Shown: positions 41,726 to 50,439 of the stretch, in pieces | Numbering within the stretch: the stretch's first letter is position 1 | Layout: the number at the start of each line of letters is the position of its first letter | From: Bacillota bacterium | GTDB taxonomy: Bacteria; Bacillota; Limnochordia; Limnochordales; Limnochordaceae | Direction of reading: 5' to 3' | DNA length: 61,446 nucleotides | Assembly (NCBI GenBank): GCA_017577405.1 | Contig: PIUA01000018.1 | Coordinates: 1-61,446 of the forward strand | Made by a program: the position numbers and the translations under genes | Notes under the pieces: model-generated | Database searches by the model: none | What the model was told of the DNA's origin: nothing | The model's input: the letters and a program-made list of their open reading frames with translations, nothing else

Positions 41726-42666
41726 ACGAGCTCTTCGAGGTGCTCTTCTCCATCAACACCCTCACCGCCACCTTACGCCTGGCCACCCCCATCGCGCTCG
41801 CGGCCATGGCAGGGACGGTGAGCGAGCGGGCGGGGATCATCAACCTGGGGCTGGAGGGGAAGATCTTGGGCGGCGCCTTCGCCGCCGCCTACGCCTCCTC
41901 CCTGACGGGTTCCCCCTGGCTGGGGCTCCTCGCGGCGGTGGCGGCCGGGATGGCCATGGGGGGCCTCTTGGGGCTCTTCGCCATCCGCTTCCGGGCAGAC
42001 CACGTGGTGGCCGGGGTGGGGCTCAACATCCTGATGCTGGGGTTGACGGGGCTTTTGATGCAGGTGATCTGGGGCACCCGGGGCGCCTCTCCCACCGTTC
42101 CCGCCCTGCCCACCTGGTCCATTCCTCTTCTCCGGGACCTGCCGGTCCTGGGACCCCTCTTGGGCAGCCACACGCCCCTGGTCTACCTGATGCTGTTGGC
42201 CGCTCCGCTCCTCTGGGTCTGGCTCTTCCGCTCGCCTGCCGGCTTGCGGGTCCGGATGATCGGGGAGCACCCCGAGGCCGCGGCCACGGTGGGGATCCGC
42301 GTGCAGCGCATGCAGTTCCGCTGCCTCCTCCTTGCTGGGGCCCTGGCCGCTCTGGGCGGGGCGCATCTCTCCTTAGGCCACTTGAGCTGGTTCAGCGCCA
42401 ACATGTCGGCGGGGCGGGGGTACATGGCCCTCGCCGCCAACATCTTTGGCCAGTGGAACCCCCTGGGCGGCGCTCTCGCGGCCGCCCTCTTCGCCTTCAC
42501 CGACGCCCTCCAGATGCGGATCCAAACCCTCCAGATCCCCTGGCCGACGGAGCTGGTCCAGATGCTGCCCTACGGGCTGACCATCGCAGTGGTGGCCGGG
42601 GCGGTGCGCCGGGCCCGGCCTCCCGCTGCCCTGGGGCGCCATTATGGGCCAGACGGGGAGGGGTAG
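41722..42666 (+). CDS. Nucleoside-type ABC importer permease 2
   Basis: The 314-residue permease has about eight or nine helices and the motifs SERAGIINLGLEGKILGGAF, VVAGVGLNILMLGLT, MIGEHPEAAATVGIRVQRM and GRGYMALAANIFGQWNPLGG. It is the second half of the BMP-type importer. The start (GTG 41722) overlaps the first permease gene by four bases. The convergent iron-type operon ends 15 bases further on, with no clear terminator between. Confidence 0.88.
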   Translation: MNELFEVLFSINTLTATLRLATPIALAAMAGTVSERAGIINLGLEGKILGGAFAAAYASSLTGSPWLGLLAAVAAGMAMGGLLGLFAIRFRADHVVAGVGLNILMLGLTGLLMQVIWGTRGASPTVPALPTWSIPLLRDLPVLGPLLGSHTPLVYLMLLAAPLLWVWLFRSPAGLRVRMIGEHPEAAATVGIRVQRMQFRCLLLAGALAALGGAHLSLGHLSWFSANMSAGRGYMALAANIFGQWNPLGGALAAALFAFTDALQMRIQTLQIPWPTELVQMLPYGLTIAVVAGAVRRARPPAALGRHYGPDGEG

Positions 42667-42680
42667 ACAGACCCGCCCCA

Positions 42681-44300
42681 TCAGCCGGCCCCTCGGGCCA
42701 AAGCCTGCAGCATCACCACCGGGGCCCCTGTGGCCGGGTCGGAGAAGATGGTGCTCCGTACACCGAAGACCTCCTCAACCAGGTCCTCACGAATCACCTC
42801 GCTGGGCGGGCCGGCGGCCACCAGGCGGCCTTCCTTCATGGCCACCACAAAGTCCGCGTACTGGCTCGCCTGGTCCAGGTCGTGGAGGACCATGATCACC
42901 GTCCGCCCCTCCCGCCGGTTCATCTCCCGCACCAGGTCCAGCACCGCCACCTGGTGAGCCATGTCCAGGAAGGAGGTGGGCTCGTCCAGGAGGAGGATGG
43001 GGGTCTCCTGGGCCAGGGCCATGGCCAGCCAGACCCGCTGGCGCTGGCCGCCTGAAAGGCTGGCGAGCGGCCGCCAGCGCAGATCGAGCACGCCGGTCGC
43101 CTCCATGGCCCGCTCCATGGCCTGCAGATCGGCCCGGGTCCACTGGCGGTACCACCGCTGGTAGGGGTACCGCCCCAGGGCGACCACCTCGTCCACCGAC
43201 ATGTGAGGCGGGGCCGCGTTCAGCTGGGGGAGGAGGCCCACCTGACGGGCCCGCGCCCGGGGCGCCCACCCGTGCAAGGGGCGGTCGCCCAGGTAGAGCT
43301 GGCCGCGGGCGGGCGGCAGGAGGCCGGCCAAGGCCCGGAGGAGGGTGGACTTGCCGCAGCCGTTGGGCCCCACGATGGCGCTCACCTTCCCGGCGGGGAA
43401 GGTGACGGAAAGGTCCACCACCACCGGGTGGCCGCCGTAGCCTAAGGTAAGCCCTTCGGCCCGGAGGGCGGGGGCGGGCTGGGCTGGGGCCGCCCCGTCA
43501 CCGGGCACGTAGTGCAAGGTGCGGCCCCGGGGCAGGCAGAGGGAGCAGTCGAAGCCGGGGCAGGCGAGGACGTCACAGGGGACCCCGAAGACCGCCTGGA
43601 GAACGCCGGGGGAGAAGACCTCATGAGGCGGGCCGGCGGCCACCACCCGGCCATGGCAGAGGGCCACGGCGTGGTCGGCCACCCAGGCCGCGTGGTTCAC
43701 GTCGTGAAGGACCACCACCACCGTCCGCCCCTCTTCCCGGCTCAGGCGCCGGATCAGCTCCAGCACCTCCTGCTGGTGGGCCAGATCCAGGTAGGTGGTG
43801 GGTTCGTCGAGGAGCAGGATGGGCGTCTCCTGGGCCAGGGCCATGGCGATCCAAGCCCGCTGGCGCTGGCCGCCCGACAGCTCATCGACGGGCCGGTCCC
43901 TGAGGGCCGTTAGGCCCGTCCGGGCCAGGGCCCGCTCCACGGCCTCCCGATCCTCCTTGCTGGGCGGCTGGAAGACCGACTGGTGGGGGTACCGGCCCCG
44001 GTGGACCAGATCCTCCACCACGATGGCTTCCGGAGCCTCCGGCGATTGGGGCAGAAGCCCCAGCTGGCGGGCCACCTCCCGGGTGGGCAGGCGGTGGATC
44101 GCCTTGCCGTCGAGGAGGACCGCCCCCGACCGGGGCGCGATCAGCCGGCCCAGGGCCTTGAGAAGGGTGGACTTGCCGCACCCGTTGGGCCCCACGATGG
44201 CGGTGACCGCCCCGTCGGGGATCTGGAGGCTCAAGGCCTCCACCACCGCCCGGGTCTCGGTGTAGGCCAGGGTCAGCCCTTCGGTCTGCAGCCGGCTCAT
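42681..44300 (-). CDS. Tandem-fused FecE/FepC-type ABC ATPase with a central Cys4 motif
   Basis: One 539-residue chain holds two complete ATPase domains of the iron-siderophore/B12 class. Each has GPNGCGKST (residues 37-45 and 311-319), a signature LSGGQRQR and Walker B ILLLDEPT. Importers of this class normally use two copies of a single 260-residue ATPase. Where domain 1 ends, at a place where the family usually has VFGVxxxVxxDP, there is [14 protein letters not shown]: Cys242, 247, 252 and 255, spaced like a metal or Fe-S site. Domain 2 lacks these Cys. The gene is last of four, after the permeases. Confidence 0.92.
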   Translation of the reverse strand: MSRLQTEGLTLAYTETRAVVEALSLQIPDGAVTAIVGPNGCGKSTLLKALGRLIAPRSGAVLLDGKAIHRLPTREVARQLGLLPQSPEAPEAIVVEDLVHRGRYPHQSVFQPPSKEDREAVERALARTGLTALRDRPVDELSGGQRQRAWIAMALAQETPILLLDEPTTYLDLAHQQEVLELIRRLSREEGRTVVVVLHDVNHAAWVADHAVALCHGRVVAAGPPHEVFSPGVLQAVFGVPCDVLACPGFDCSLCLPRGRTLHYVPGDGAAPAQPAPALRAEGLTLGYGGHPVVVDLSVTFPAGKVSAIVGPNGCGKSTLLRALAGLLPPARGQLYLGDRPLHGWAPRARARQVGLLPQLNAAPPHMSVDEVVALGRYPYQRWYRQWTRADLQAMERAMEATGVLDLRWRPLASLSGGQRQRVWLAMALAQETPILLLDEPTSFLDMAHQVAVLDLVREMNRREGRTVIMVLHDLDQASQYADFVVAMKEGRLVAAGPPSEVIREDLVEEVFGVRSTIFSDPATGAPVVMLQALARGAG

Positions 44301-44310
44301 CGCCCGTCAC

Positions 44311-45375
44311 CTACCCTTTCGCACCGCTTCGGTAGAGCACCGCCAGGAAGTAGGGGGCCCCCAGCGCGGCGGTCACCACACCCACGGGGAGGCTGGCGGG
44401 CAGCCCGTGCTGGGCCACCAGGTCCGCCCCCAAGAGAAGGAGCCCGCCCAGCAGCCCCGTGAAGAGGAAGACGCCGCCGGTCATGGGGCCGGCCAGCAGC
44501 CGGGCCGCATGCGGCACCATGAGGGCGACAAAGCCCACGGGCCCCGCCACCGAAACGGCCACCGCCGCCAGCGCACACCCCACGAGCAGGAGGGCGAGGC
44601 GCCGCCGCTCCACCCGCATCCCCAACGCGGCCGCCCCCAGATCCCCCAGCTGGAGGACCCGGAGCGCCGGCATCAGCGTGGCCCCCAGGGGCCCCAGCAC
44701 TGCCAACGCCGCCGCCAGGAGCCGCACATCGGCCCAGTCGGCCGCGTAGAGGCTGCCCGTCATCCAGAGCACGGCCCGGCCGGCATCCTGGATCCGGGCC
44801 TGGACCAGCAGGAAGGTGGTAGCAGCGGTGAGGAGCGCGTTCACCCCGATGCCCACCACGATCAGCCGACCCGTGGCGATCCGGCCCCGCCAGGTGAGGA
44901 GGTAGATGGCCGCCGCGGCGGCGACCGCCCCGAGGAAAGCGGCCACGGGCACCAGGGCCGGCGGTTTGCGGGTGACGATCCAGAGGACGGCCGCCGCGGA
45001 AGCGCCCGCGTTGATGCCGATCACGTCCGGCGCGACCAGGGGGTTGCGCACCAGACCCTGGAAGATGGCGCCCGCCATGGCCAGCATAGGTCCCACCAGG
45101 AGGGCCGCAAGGATCCGGGGAAGGCGGAGGTCCCGCACGATGAAGGTGGCTGACGGGGGGCCCTGGCCGGCGATGGCCTGCGCGATCTCAGACCAAGAGA
45201 AACGAACATCTCCCAGGGTGAGGCCCCAGAGGGCCAGGGCGGCGAGGAGGGCCGCCGCGCCGGCCACCAGGGCCACCACTCGCAGGTTGGCCCGGAAGGA
45301 GAAGGGCCCCACCCGCACCAGCACCAAGGGCGGGCGGCCCGGGAGCTCGGGGTCGTGCGCCGGCACGAGGCTCAC
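44311..45375 (-). CDS. FecCD-family iron/siderophore-type ABC permease 2
   Basis: The 354-residue permease has about ten helices and the family's LPRILAALLVGPMLAMAGAIFQGL, NPLVAPDVIGINAGAS and VSVAGPVGFVALMVPHAARLL, ending in the typical LPVGVVTAALGAPYFLAVLY. It pairs with permease 1. The GTG at 45375 overlaps the upstream stop codon (GTGA). The ATPase gene starts 10 bases after its stop. Confidence 0.9.
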   Translation of the reverse strand: MSLVPAHDPELPGRPPLVLVRVGPFSFRANLRVVALVAGAAALLAALALWGLTLGDVRFSWSEIAQAIAGQGPPSATFIVRDLRLPRILAALLVGPMLAMAGAIFQGLVRNPLVAPDVIGINAGASAAAVLWIVTRKPPALVPVAAFLGAVAAAAAIYLLTWRGRIATGRLIVVGIGVNALLTAATTFLLVQARIQDAGRAVLWMTGSLYAADWADVRLLAAALAVLGPLGATLMPALRVLQLGDLGAAALGMRVERRRLALLLVGCALAAVAVSVAGPVGFVALMVPHAARLLAGPMTGGVFLFTGLLGGLLLLGADLVAQHGLPASLPVGVVTAALGAPYFLAVLYRSGAKG

Positions 45376-46481
45376 AGCTCCACCACCTTCCGGCGTCGGG
45401 CCAGCCCGATGAGGACGGGGGCCCCGGTGATGGCGGTGACAATGCCCACCTGGATCTCCGCGGGCCGGGCCACAACGCGCCCCAGAAGGTCGGCACTCAA
45501 GAGGAGCAAGGGGCCCACCAGCACCGAGAGGGGGAGCACCCAGCGGTAATCGGGCCCGACGACGGCCCGAACGATGTGGGGCACCGCCAGTCCCACAAAG
45601 CCGATGGGGCCGGCGACCGCCACGGCCGCGCCCACGGCCAGCACGCTGAACCCCCCGACCAACCAGCGGATCTGGTGGGGCTTCAGGCCCAGGGCCCGGG
45701 CCGTCTCCTCGCCCAGGCTGGCCACGTTCAGATGGGGGCCCAGGGCCACCAGGCCCGCCACCCCCACCGCCAGGAAGGGCAGGACCGCCCGGTAGATCTC
45801 CAGGCTCCGCCCGGCGAGGGACCCGGCCATCCAGAAGCGGACCACATCCAGGGTCTGCTGGTCCAAGAGGAGGAGCCCCGTCAGCCACGACTGGAGCAGG
45901 GAAGAGACGATCACACCCGCCAGGGCCAGCTTCACCGGGGAGCTGCCCGCCGGGCCGGCCGAAGCCACCCCGGAGACGAGCGCGGCCGCCGCCAGACCGC
46001 CCAGAAAGGCGAACCAGACGAACTGGAACGGCTCCACCAGCTGGCCGAAATAGACGGCCGCCACCACCCCGAAGGCCGCCCCACTGTTGACACCCAAGAT
46101 TTCTGGCCCCGCCAGCGGATTCCGGGTGACGGCCTGGATGGCCGCGCCCGCTACAGCCAGCGCCGCCCCCACGCCCAGCCCGATGAGGGTGCGGGGGAGG
46201 CGGAGGTGGCGCACCACCGTCTGCTCGTAGGAGTCAGGGTTGTAGTGGAAGAGGGCGTTCCACGCGTCGGCGGCGCTCAGGGAGATGGAGCCGTACCGGA
46301 GGCTGGCCAAGGCGACCAGGGTCAGCAGCACCCCGGCGCCGATGAGCGCACCCCACCGCAGCAGCGGCCCCCGTCCGGCCCGCGTCACGGGAGCGGCCTC
46401 AGGGGAGGCGGGCGCCCCCGTGGCGGGGCGGAGCCCAGGGGAGGTGGACGTTTCGGGGGCCGGCTGGATGGTTGGGGTCAC
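45372..46481 (-). CDS. FecCD-family iron/siderophore-type ABC permease 1
   Basis: The 369-residue permease has a 40-residue Pro/Ala/Thr-rich cytoplasmic N-terminus, then about nine or ten helices with LPRTLIGLGVGAALAVAGAA, NPLAGPEILGVNSGAAFGVV, VAVAGPIGFVGLAVPHIVRA and the C-terminal IQVGIVTAITGAPVLIGL. It starts 17 bases after the binding-protein gene and shares an operon with it and permease 2. Confidence 0.9.
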   Translation of the reverse strand: MTPTIQPAPETSTSPGLRPATGAPASPEAAPVTRAGRGPLLRWGALIGAGVLLTLVALASLRYGSISLSAADAWNALFHYNPDSYEQTVVRHLRLPRTLIGLGVGAALAVAGAAIQAVTRNPLAGPEILGVNSGAAFGVVAAVYFGQLVEPFQFVWFAFLGGLAAAALVSGVASAGPAGSSPVKLALAGVIVSSLLQSWLTGLLLLDQQTLDVVRFWMAGSLAGRSLEIYRAVLPFLAVGVAGLVALGPHLNVASLGEETARALGLKPHQIRWLVGGFSVLAVGAAVAVAGPIGFVGLAVPHIVRAVVGPDYRWVLPLSVLVGPLLLLSADLLGRVVARPAEIQVGIVTAITGAPVLIGLARRRKVVEL

Positions 46482-46497
46482 CGAGGGCCACCGCCTT

Positions 46498-47583
46498 TCA
46501 GTCCACCGGTGTGGCTGGGTCGCCGTCCACCGCCGCAGCCAGGCGGGGCACCAGGTGTTCCAGCGCGTAGGGCAGGCTCAGGACGGTGCTGAAGCTGAGG
46601 GCGCCGTACACAGGATCGTCCATACCCACAAAGAAGATGGTCCGGCCCTCCTTGAAGGCGTCGAGCTGGGCGTAGAGGGGATCCTGCTCGATCTGGCGCC
46701 GCTCAGCCTCGGAGAGGACCTGGAAGATGAGGACGTCGGTATCCAGGAGCCGCACCTGCTCTTGGCTGATCTGGGCCGAGTCGAGGTCGCCGATGTGACG
46801 GGCCAGAGCGTCGGGCAGCCGGAACCCCAGGTCCGCGAGGAAGCGCATGGGCGGCGTGCTCGGTCCTACTGCCCAGAGGGTCCCCGTGCCGGTGGGCGAG
46901 ACCCAGGCGACGGTCGCCCCTTCAAACTCGGGGTGGGTGGCCCGGGCCTGAGCGATCTGAGCCTCCACCTGGGCGATGAGGGCTTCGGCTTGAGCCTCCC
47001 GGCCCAGGGCCCGGCCGATGATCCGGGTCTGCTCCTGCCAGGGCACGCCGAAGTCTGGGTAGGTGGCGGGCTGGGCAACGGTCGGGGCGATCCGGGAGAG
47101 CCGCTGGTACTCCGCCTCCTGGATGCCTGAGTGGGTGGCGATGATCAGATCCGGCCGAAGGACGGCGATCGCCTCGTAATCCAGCTCTCCAAAGGGCATG
47201 ACCAGCACTTGGGGCTGGGCGTCGCCCAACGCTTGCTGACCCCACGGCCAGACCGCGTGGGGCTGGTTGCCAAACCACTCCCGCACCGCCACAGGCTTCA
47301 CGCCCAGGGCCAGCACCGGATCCTGCTCGCTGTAGCCGATGGTCACCACCCGGGAGGGTGCCTGGGGGATGACCGTCACCCCAAACTTGTGCTCAACGGT
47401 AACTGGGAAGGGATCCGCTTGCGCCGTGACCGGGGCCAGGCCCGTGCTCACCACAAGGAGAAGGAACGCAGGAAGAAACCAGGAGAGGCGGTGGGCCAGC
47501 CTCCGCCGGGCGTTGGGGCTTCCGGCGTTGTGCTGCTCCATGGCTGGGGAAAGTTGAGTGGCGTACTCGGGATTCAATCTCAA
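46498..47583 (-). CDS. Iron-siderophore-type periplasmic binding protein
   Basis: The 361-residue protein has a long basic N-terminus, a signal peptide (WFLPAFLLLVVSTGLAPVTA) without a lipobox Cys, and a FepB/FecB-like bilobal domain: PSRVVTIGYSEQDPVLALGV, YEAIAVLRPDLIIATHSGIQ, and AQARATHPEFEG. The start is a TTG at 47583, eight bases after AGGAGG; ATG 47541 is an in-frame alternative with no ribosome site. Ligand is likely a ferric siderophore or heme-like compound; cobalamin cannot be excluded. Confidence 0.85.
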   Translation of the reverse strand: MRLNPEYATQLSPAMEQHNAGSPNARRRLAHRLSWFLPAFLLLVVSTGLAPVTAQADPFPVTVEHKFGVTVIPQAPSRVVTIGYSEQDPVLALGVKPVAVREWFGNQPHAVWPWGQQALGDAQPQVLVMPFGELDYEAIAVLRPDLIIATHSGIQEAEYQRLSRIAPTVAQPATYPDFGVPWQEQTRIIGRALGREAQAEALIAQVEAQIAQARATHPEFEGATVAWVSPTGTGTLWAVGPSTPPMRFLADLGFRLPDALARHIGDLDSAQISQEQVRLLDTDVLIFQVLSEAERRQIEQDPLYAQLDAFKEGRTIFFVGMDDPVYGALSFSTVLSLPYALEHLVPRLAAAVDGDPATPVD

Positions 47584-47671
47584 AAAAAGCGCCCTCCTCG
47601 CTAGAACCCGGAAGCCGCTTAGACCGGGTCTCTCTTAACAGCAAGACTCATTAGAGACCGTTTCCGGGAAT

Positions 47672-47720
47672 GAGAGCCTCTCTCGGTTCCATTTTAGAGA
47701 GTATCCTCCTCAGATGTCAA
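47672..47720 (-). promoter_or_regulatory. Promoter and candidate operator of the iron-type operon
   Basis: On the minus strand TTGACA (47720-47715), 18 bases, TAAAAT (47696-47691). Just downstream, at the expected transcription start, is a short inverted repeat GAGAG-n3-CTCTC (47672-47684), a candidate repressor site. Further down, GGTCTCT (47627-47633) and AGAGACC (47653-47659) can form a stem in the leader. The region from 47721 to 47919 has no recognisable gene. Confidence 0.6.
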
Positions 47721-47919
47721 CTGGCTCCGGCTTTCGCCGGCATGTGAATCCAGGCACAGGATATCCTTCCCTTCGGAGTGGCTGGGACACCGTCGAACCG
47801 CTTGGGGAGCCTCGCGCCCAGGGCGGGCCCACCCCTTCGGGGCCCTCTTGGTGAGGCGCGCCCACCATCGTCGCGGCCACGACCCGCCTTCTCCTGTCCA
47901 GGCACGCAGCAGTCCGCTC

Positions 47920-48096
47920 AACCCCATCATTTACACGGTGATGCAGGAGCGGGTCCCTGTGGAGATGCGGGCCAGGGTCTTTGGTACGGTCCGGTCGTTG
48001 GCCTGGATGGCTATGCCGCTCGGTCCCATGGTCGAAGGCTCCGCGGCGCAGGTCTTCGGCCTGCGGGCTGCCTACACGGTCGTTGCCGTTCTCTAG
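47920..48096 (+). pseudogene. C-terminal remnant of an MFS (MFS_3-type) transporter
   Basis: The frame reads NPIIYTVMQERVPVEMRARV, FGTVRSLAWMAMPLGPMVEG and FGLRAAYTVVAVL before TAG at 48094. This is the helix 10-12 region of MFS_3 exporters, whose conserved R-x-RVxG motif is visible. The rest of the transporter, about 340 residues, is missing upstream and the end is abrupt. It is joined to a truncated CPBP gene. Confidence 0.75.
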
Positions 48097-48104
48097 CGGC
48101 AGCG

Positions 48105-48722
48105 GCGAGCCTGATCTACCGAGAGCAGGGCCTGGCCGGTCTCGGCATGTGGCTAGAGCTCGCCCTCAATCCCAGGGTTCCCAGGTGGTTCTGGTACCCT
48201 CTGGCCTTCCTCCTCATGCCCGCCTTAGTCCTCTTGGCCTACGGCCTCATGCGATGGACGGGGATGCCCCTGCCCGAAGAGCTCCGGCTTCCGGGGCGCG
48301 AGATGGTGATCCTCTGGGTCGCGTTTTTCCTGGCAGGCTTCGCGGAGGAGCTGGGCTGGTCTGGCTACGCCACCGATCCCCTCGTCGCCCGTTGGGGCGT
48401 CGGCCGGGCGGGCATGCTGTTGGGTCTGATCTGGGGGCTGTGGCACGTGGTGCCCTACCTGCAGGCGGATCCGAGCGTGGCTTGGATCTTCTGGTACGGC
48501 TTCGTGGAGACGGTCGCCCTGCGGGTGCTGATCGTCTGGCTTCACCGGAGTGCGGGCAGGAGTGTGTGGGCGGCCGCCCTCTTCCACGCGACCGTCAACC
48601 TCAGCTTCTTCGCCTTTCCCAACGGCGGCTCCCACTACGACCCGCGCCTCGCCGGCCTTTTGGTAGCCCTGACGGCTGCCCTGGTGACCCGGGTGTGGCC
48701 GGCGGGGTTCTGCTGCCGGTGA
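48105..48722 (+). pseudogene. CPBP-family intramembrane protease lacking its N-terminus
   Basis: The frame encodes the conserved core of CPBP (CAAX protease and bacteriocin-processing) proteins: FAEELGWSGYATDPL (the catalytic Glu-Glu), LIWGLWHVVPYL (first His) and FHATVNLSFFAF (second His and Asn). Relatives have about 80-100 more residues with two or three helices before WFWYPLAFLLMP; here the frame reads straight back into the MFS remnant with no family match. An ATG at 48147 could express 191 residues, and the catalytic residues are all present, so some activity is not excluded. Confidence 0.7.
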
Positions 48723-49263
48723 CGCGGACCCTCCCGGCCGCGTCCTCGCTCCCGAAGGGCCCAGACCGGCGATCGTCTACGGGCGCGCCAGAGGACGCTC
48801 CTGGTTCGCGATGCAAGGCCTGGCCCATCCCGAACCCACGTCCCTTGGAGACAGCCTGGTCGAAATGGAGCGGTTTCTCCTCGACACCGTCCTGGCGGTC
48901 GCGGAGAAAGGCGAAAGTCCTGTCCCCATCCTGCTCCTGGGTCTGGATCAGGGCGCCTTGCTCGCCTTGTCATTGGCCTGTGTGTGGCCCGAGACCGTGT
49001 CGGGAGTGGCCGCCATTGGCGGCTACCTCCCTGAGATCCCCGATTGGGTACCCGACGACCGGCCGCTCCACGGGATGCCGGTCCTCCTCGTCCACGACCC
49101 TGAGTATCCCGAGGTGTCACCCGCGCTCCAGCAGAAGACCGAGGAGACGTTGATCGCGAAAGGCGCGCAGGTGACGGTGCGCAGCGTGGCCAGAGCCCGC
49201 CAGCTCCATCCTCCTTTGGCCTACCTGCTGAACGAGTGGATGGAGATCGTTCGATCCCGGTAA
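48720..49263 (+). pseudogene. Phospholipase/carboxylesterase-type alpha/beta hydrolase lacking its N-terminus, with Asp at the nucleophile position
   Basis: The frame shows APEGPRPAIVYGRARGRSWF, MERFLLDTVL, GLDQGALLALSLACVWPE, HGMPVLLVHDPEYPE and LHPPLAYLLNEW, in the order of small esterases of this class. The expected N-terminal strand and oxyanion loop (LHGxG) are missing because the frame begins inside the CPBP stop region. The nucleophile elbow is Gly-Leu-Asp-Gln-Gly rather than Gly-x-Ser-x-Gly. From ATG 48811 a 150-residue protein could be made. Activity as an esterase is unlikely. Confidence 0.65.
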
Positions 49264-49339
49264 CGCTGAGAGGACTTTACAGGAATCATCAGTGTTGAGG
49301 CTAATCAGCATAGCTACGTCAGACTGGGGAGGGAGCACC

Positions 49340-49693
49340 ATGTTTCGTCGAATCGATACGGTTTTCGTGCGTGTCCGGAACTTGGATGAGGCAGTGGCCT
49401 GGTACACCCAGCATCTGGGGCTGGAAGTGCGGTGGCGGCATCCGGGCGTGGCGTGCTTGAACCTTGGGGAGACCCCCCTGACCCTGTTGGAAGCCGGGGA
49501 GGCGTTCCATCCGGTGGAGGAGGCGCCTTTCAATTTCTACGCGCCGGACATCGAGGCGGCGTATGCCCGTCTCAGGGCCGCCGGCGTCCCGGTGGACGAG
49601 CAGATCACCGACGACGGTGGGGTGCGTTGGTTCGGCTTCCGCGACCCCGATGGCAACCGGCTCGAGGTGTGCTGGTGGCCCGAGGAGGCTTAA
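49340..49693 (+). CDS. Glyoxalase/bleomycin-resistance (VOC) family protein
   Basis: The 117-residue protein has the two babbab repeats of the VOC superfamily: IDTVFVRVRNLDEAVAWYTQ, HLGLEVRW at the first, and APFNFYAPDIEAAYARLRAA, FGFRDPDGNRLEVCWW at the second. Metal ligands of the type His-Glu appear partly conserved (Glu in RLEVCW). Substrate is unknown; the family includes resistance and isomerase enzymes. The ATG at 49340 follows GGGAGGGAG. A strong hairpin ends the unit. Confidence 0.85.
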   Translation: MFRRIDTVFVRVRNLDEAVAWYTQHLGLEVRWRHPGVACLNLGETPLTLLEAGEAFHPVEEAPFNFYAPDIEAAYARLRAAGVPVDEQITDDGGVRWFGFRDPDGNRLEVCWWPEEA

Positions 49694-49698
49694 GAACC

Positions 49699-49730
49699 GC
49701 CCAGCCCTCCGGACGCTCGGAGGGCTGGGC
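49699..49730 (+). terminator. Hairpin after the VOC gene
   Basis: GCCCAGCCCTCCG (49699-49711) pairs perfectly with CGGAGGGCTGGGC (49718-49730), 13 pairs around GACGCT, five bases after the stop codon. Confidence 0.6.
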
Positions 49731-49757
49731 GCGTTCAGGCACTGGCGGGCGGGGAAG

Positions 49758-50405
49758 GTGGATCTCCTCTACCGGAACGCAGATCAGGTGGCCCGAACCA
49801 TTGAGGAGGTGTGGGCTGGCGTCTACCACCACGACTACGACCAGCAGCCGACCTTCGGCTTTTGCAGCACCATCTACCTAGGTGAGATCCAGATCTGCAT
49901 CCCCCTCTTTGATCCAGAAGGTCTGATCGCCAGGTTGAAGGCCCGGGTGGAGGCCTACCCACCGCCCTTGCGGCACCGGGTGGTGGCCCAAGAGCTTTGG
50001 AACGCGGAGTTTGCCCTCGCTTTCGCAGAAGCCCACGCGGCGGCCGGAGATGTGTATAACACCGCCGGCTGCATGGCCCGGGTCGCAGGCTCGTTAACCC
50101 AAGCCCTCTTCGCGTTGAACGAGACGTACTTCCTGGGGGACAAGCAGGCCCCCAAGAGGTTGGCTCGGTTCCGGCTCTGCCCACGGGACTACCTTGGCCG
50201 GATCTCCCGACTCCTGGGCTGCCCCGGAAGGGACCAGGCTCAGCTTCAGGCGAGTGTGGAAGCCCTCCGTGAGCTCTGGGCTGAGGTGGTGGAGCTGGCC
50301 GGCGAGCTCTACAGGCCTCCCTTTCAGCTCTCGTCAGGTCACGGACCGACACCGGGAGGGCGCCCTGGAGGGCCGGCAGGAGGTGGGCCGGTTCCAGCCG
50401 AATGA
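49758..50405 (+). pseudogene. C-terminal half of a DUF4037-like nucleotidyltransferase-family protein
   Basis: The frame reads VDLLYRNADQVARTIEEVWA, TFGFCSTIYLGEIQICIPLF, QELWNAEFALAFAEAHAAAG and CMARVAGSLTQALFALNETY, the C-terminal half of proteins that begin with a GSxxxGxxxxxSDxDL nucleotidyltransferase domain. That catalytic half is absent: the frame starts right after the VOC terminator. GTG 49758 could be used as a start but has no good ribosome site. The final 30 residues are Gly/Pro-rich and probably run past the old end. Confidence 0.6.
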
Positions 50406-50439
50406 GGGGCCACACCATGCTCGAAAGGTGGCTCTCGTC

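Noticed and set aside
47672-47684. Fur box before the iron-type operon
   Set aside because: The short GAG/CTC repeats do not resemble the AT-rich 19-base Fur consensus.
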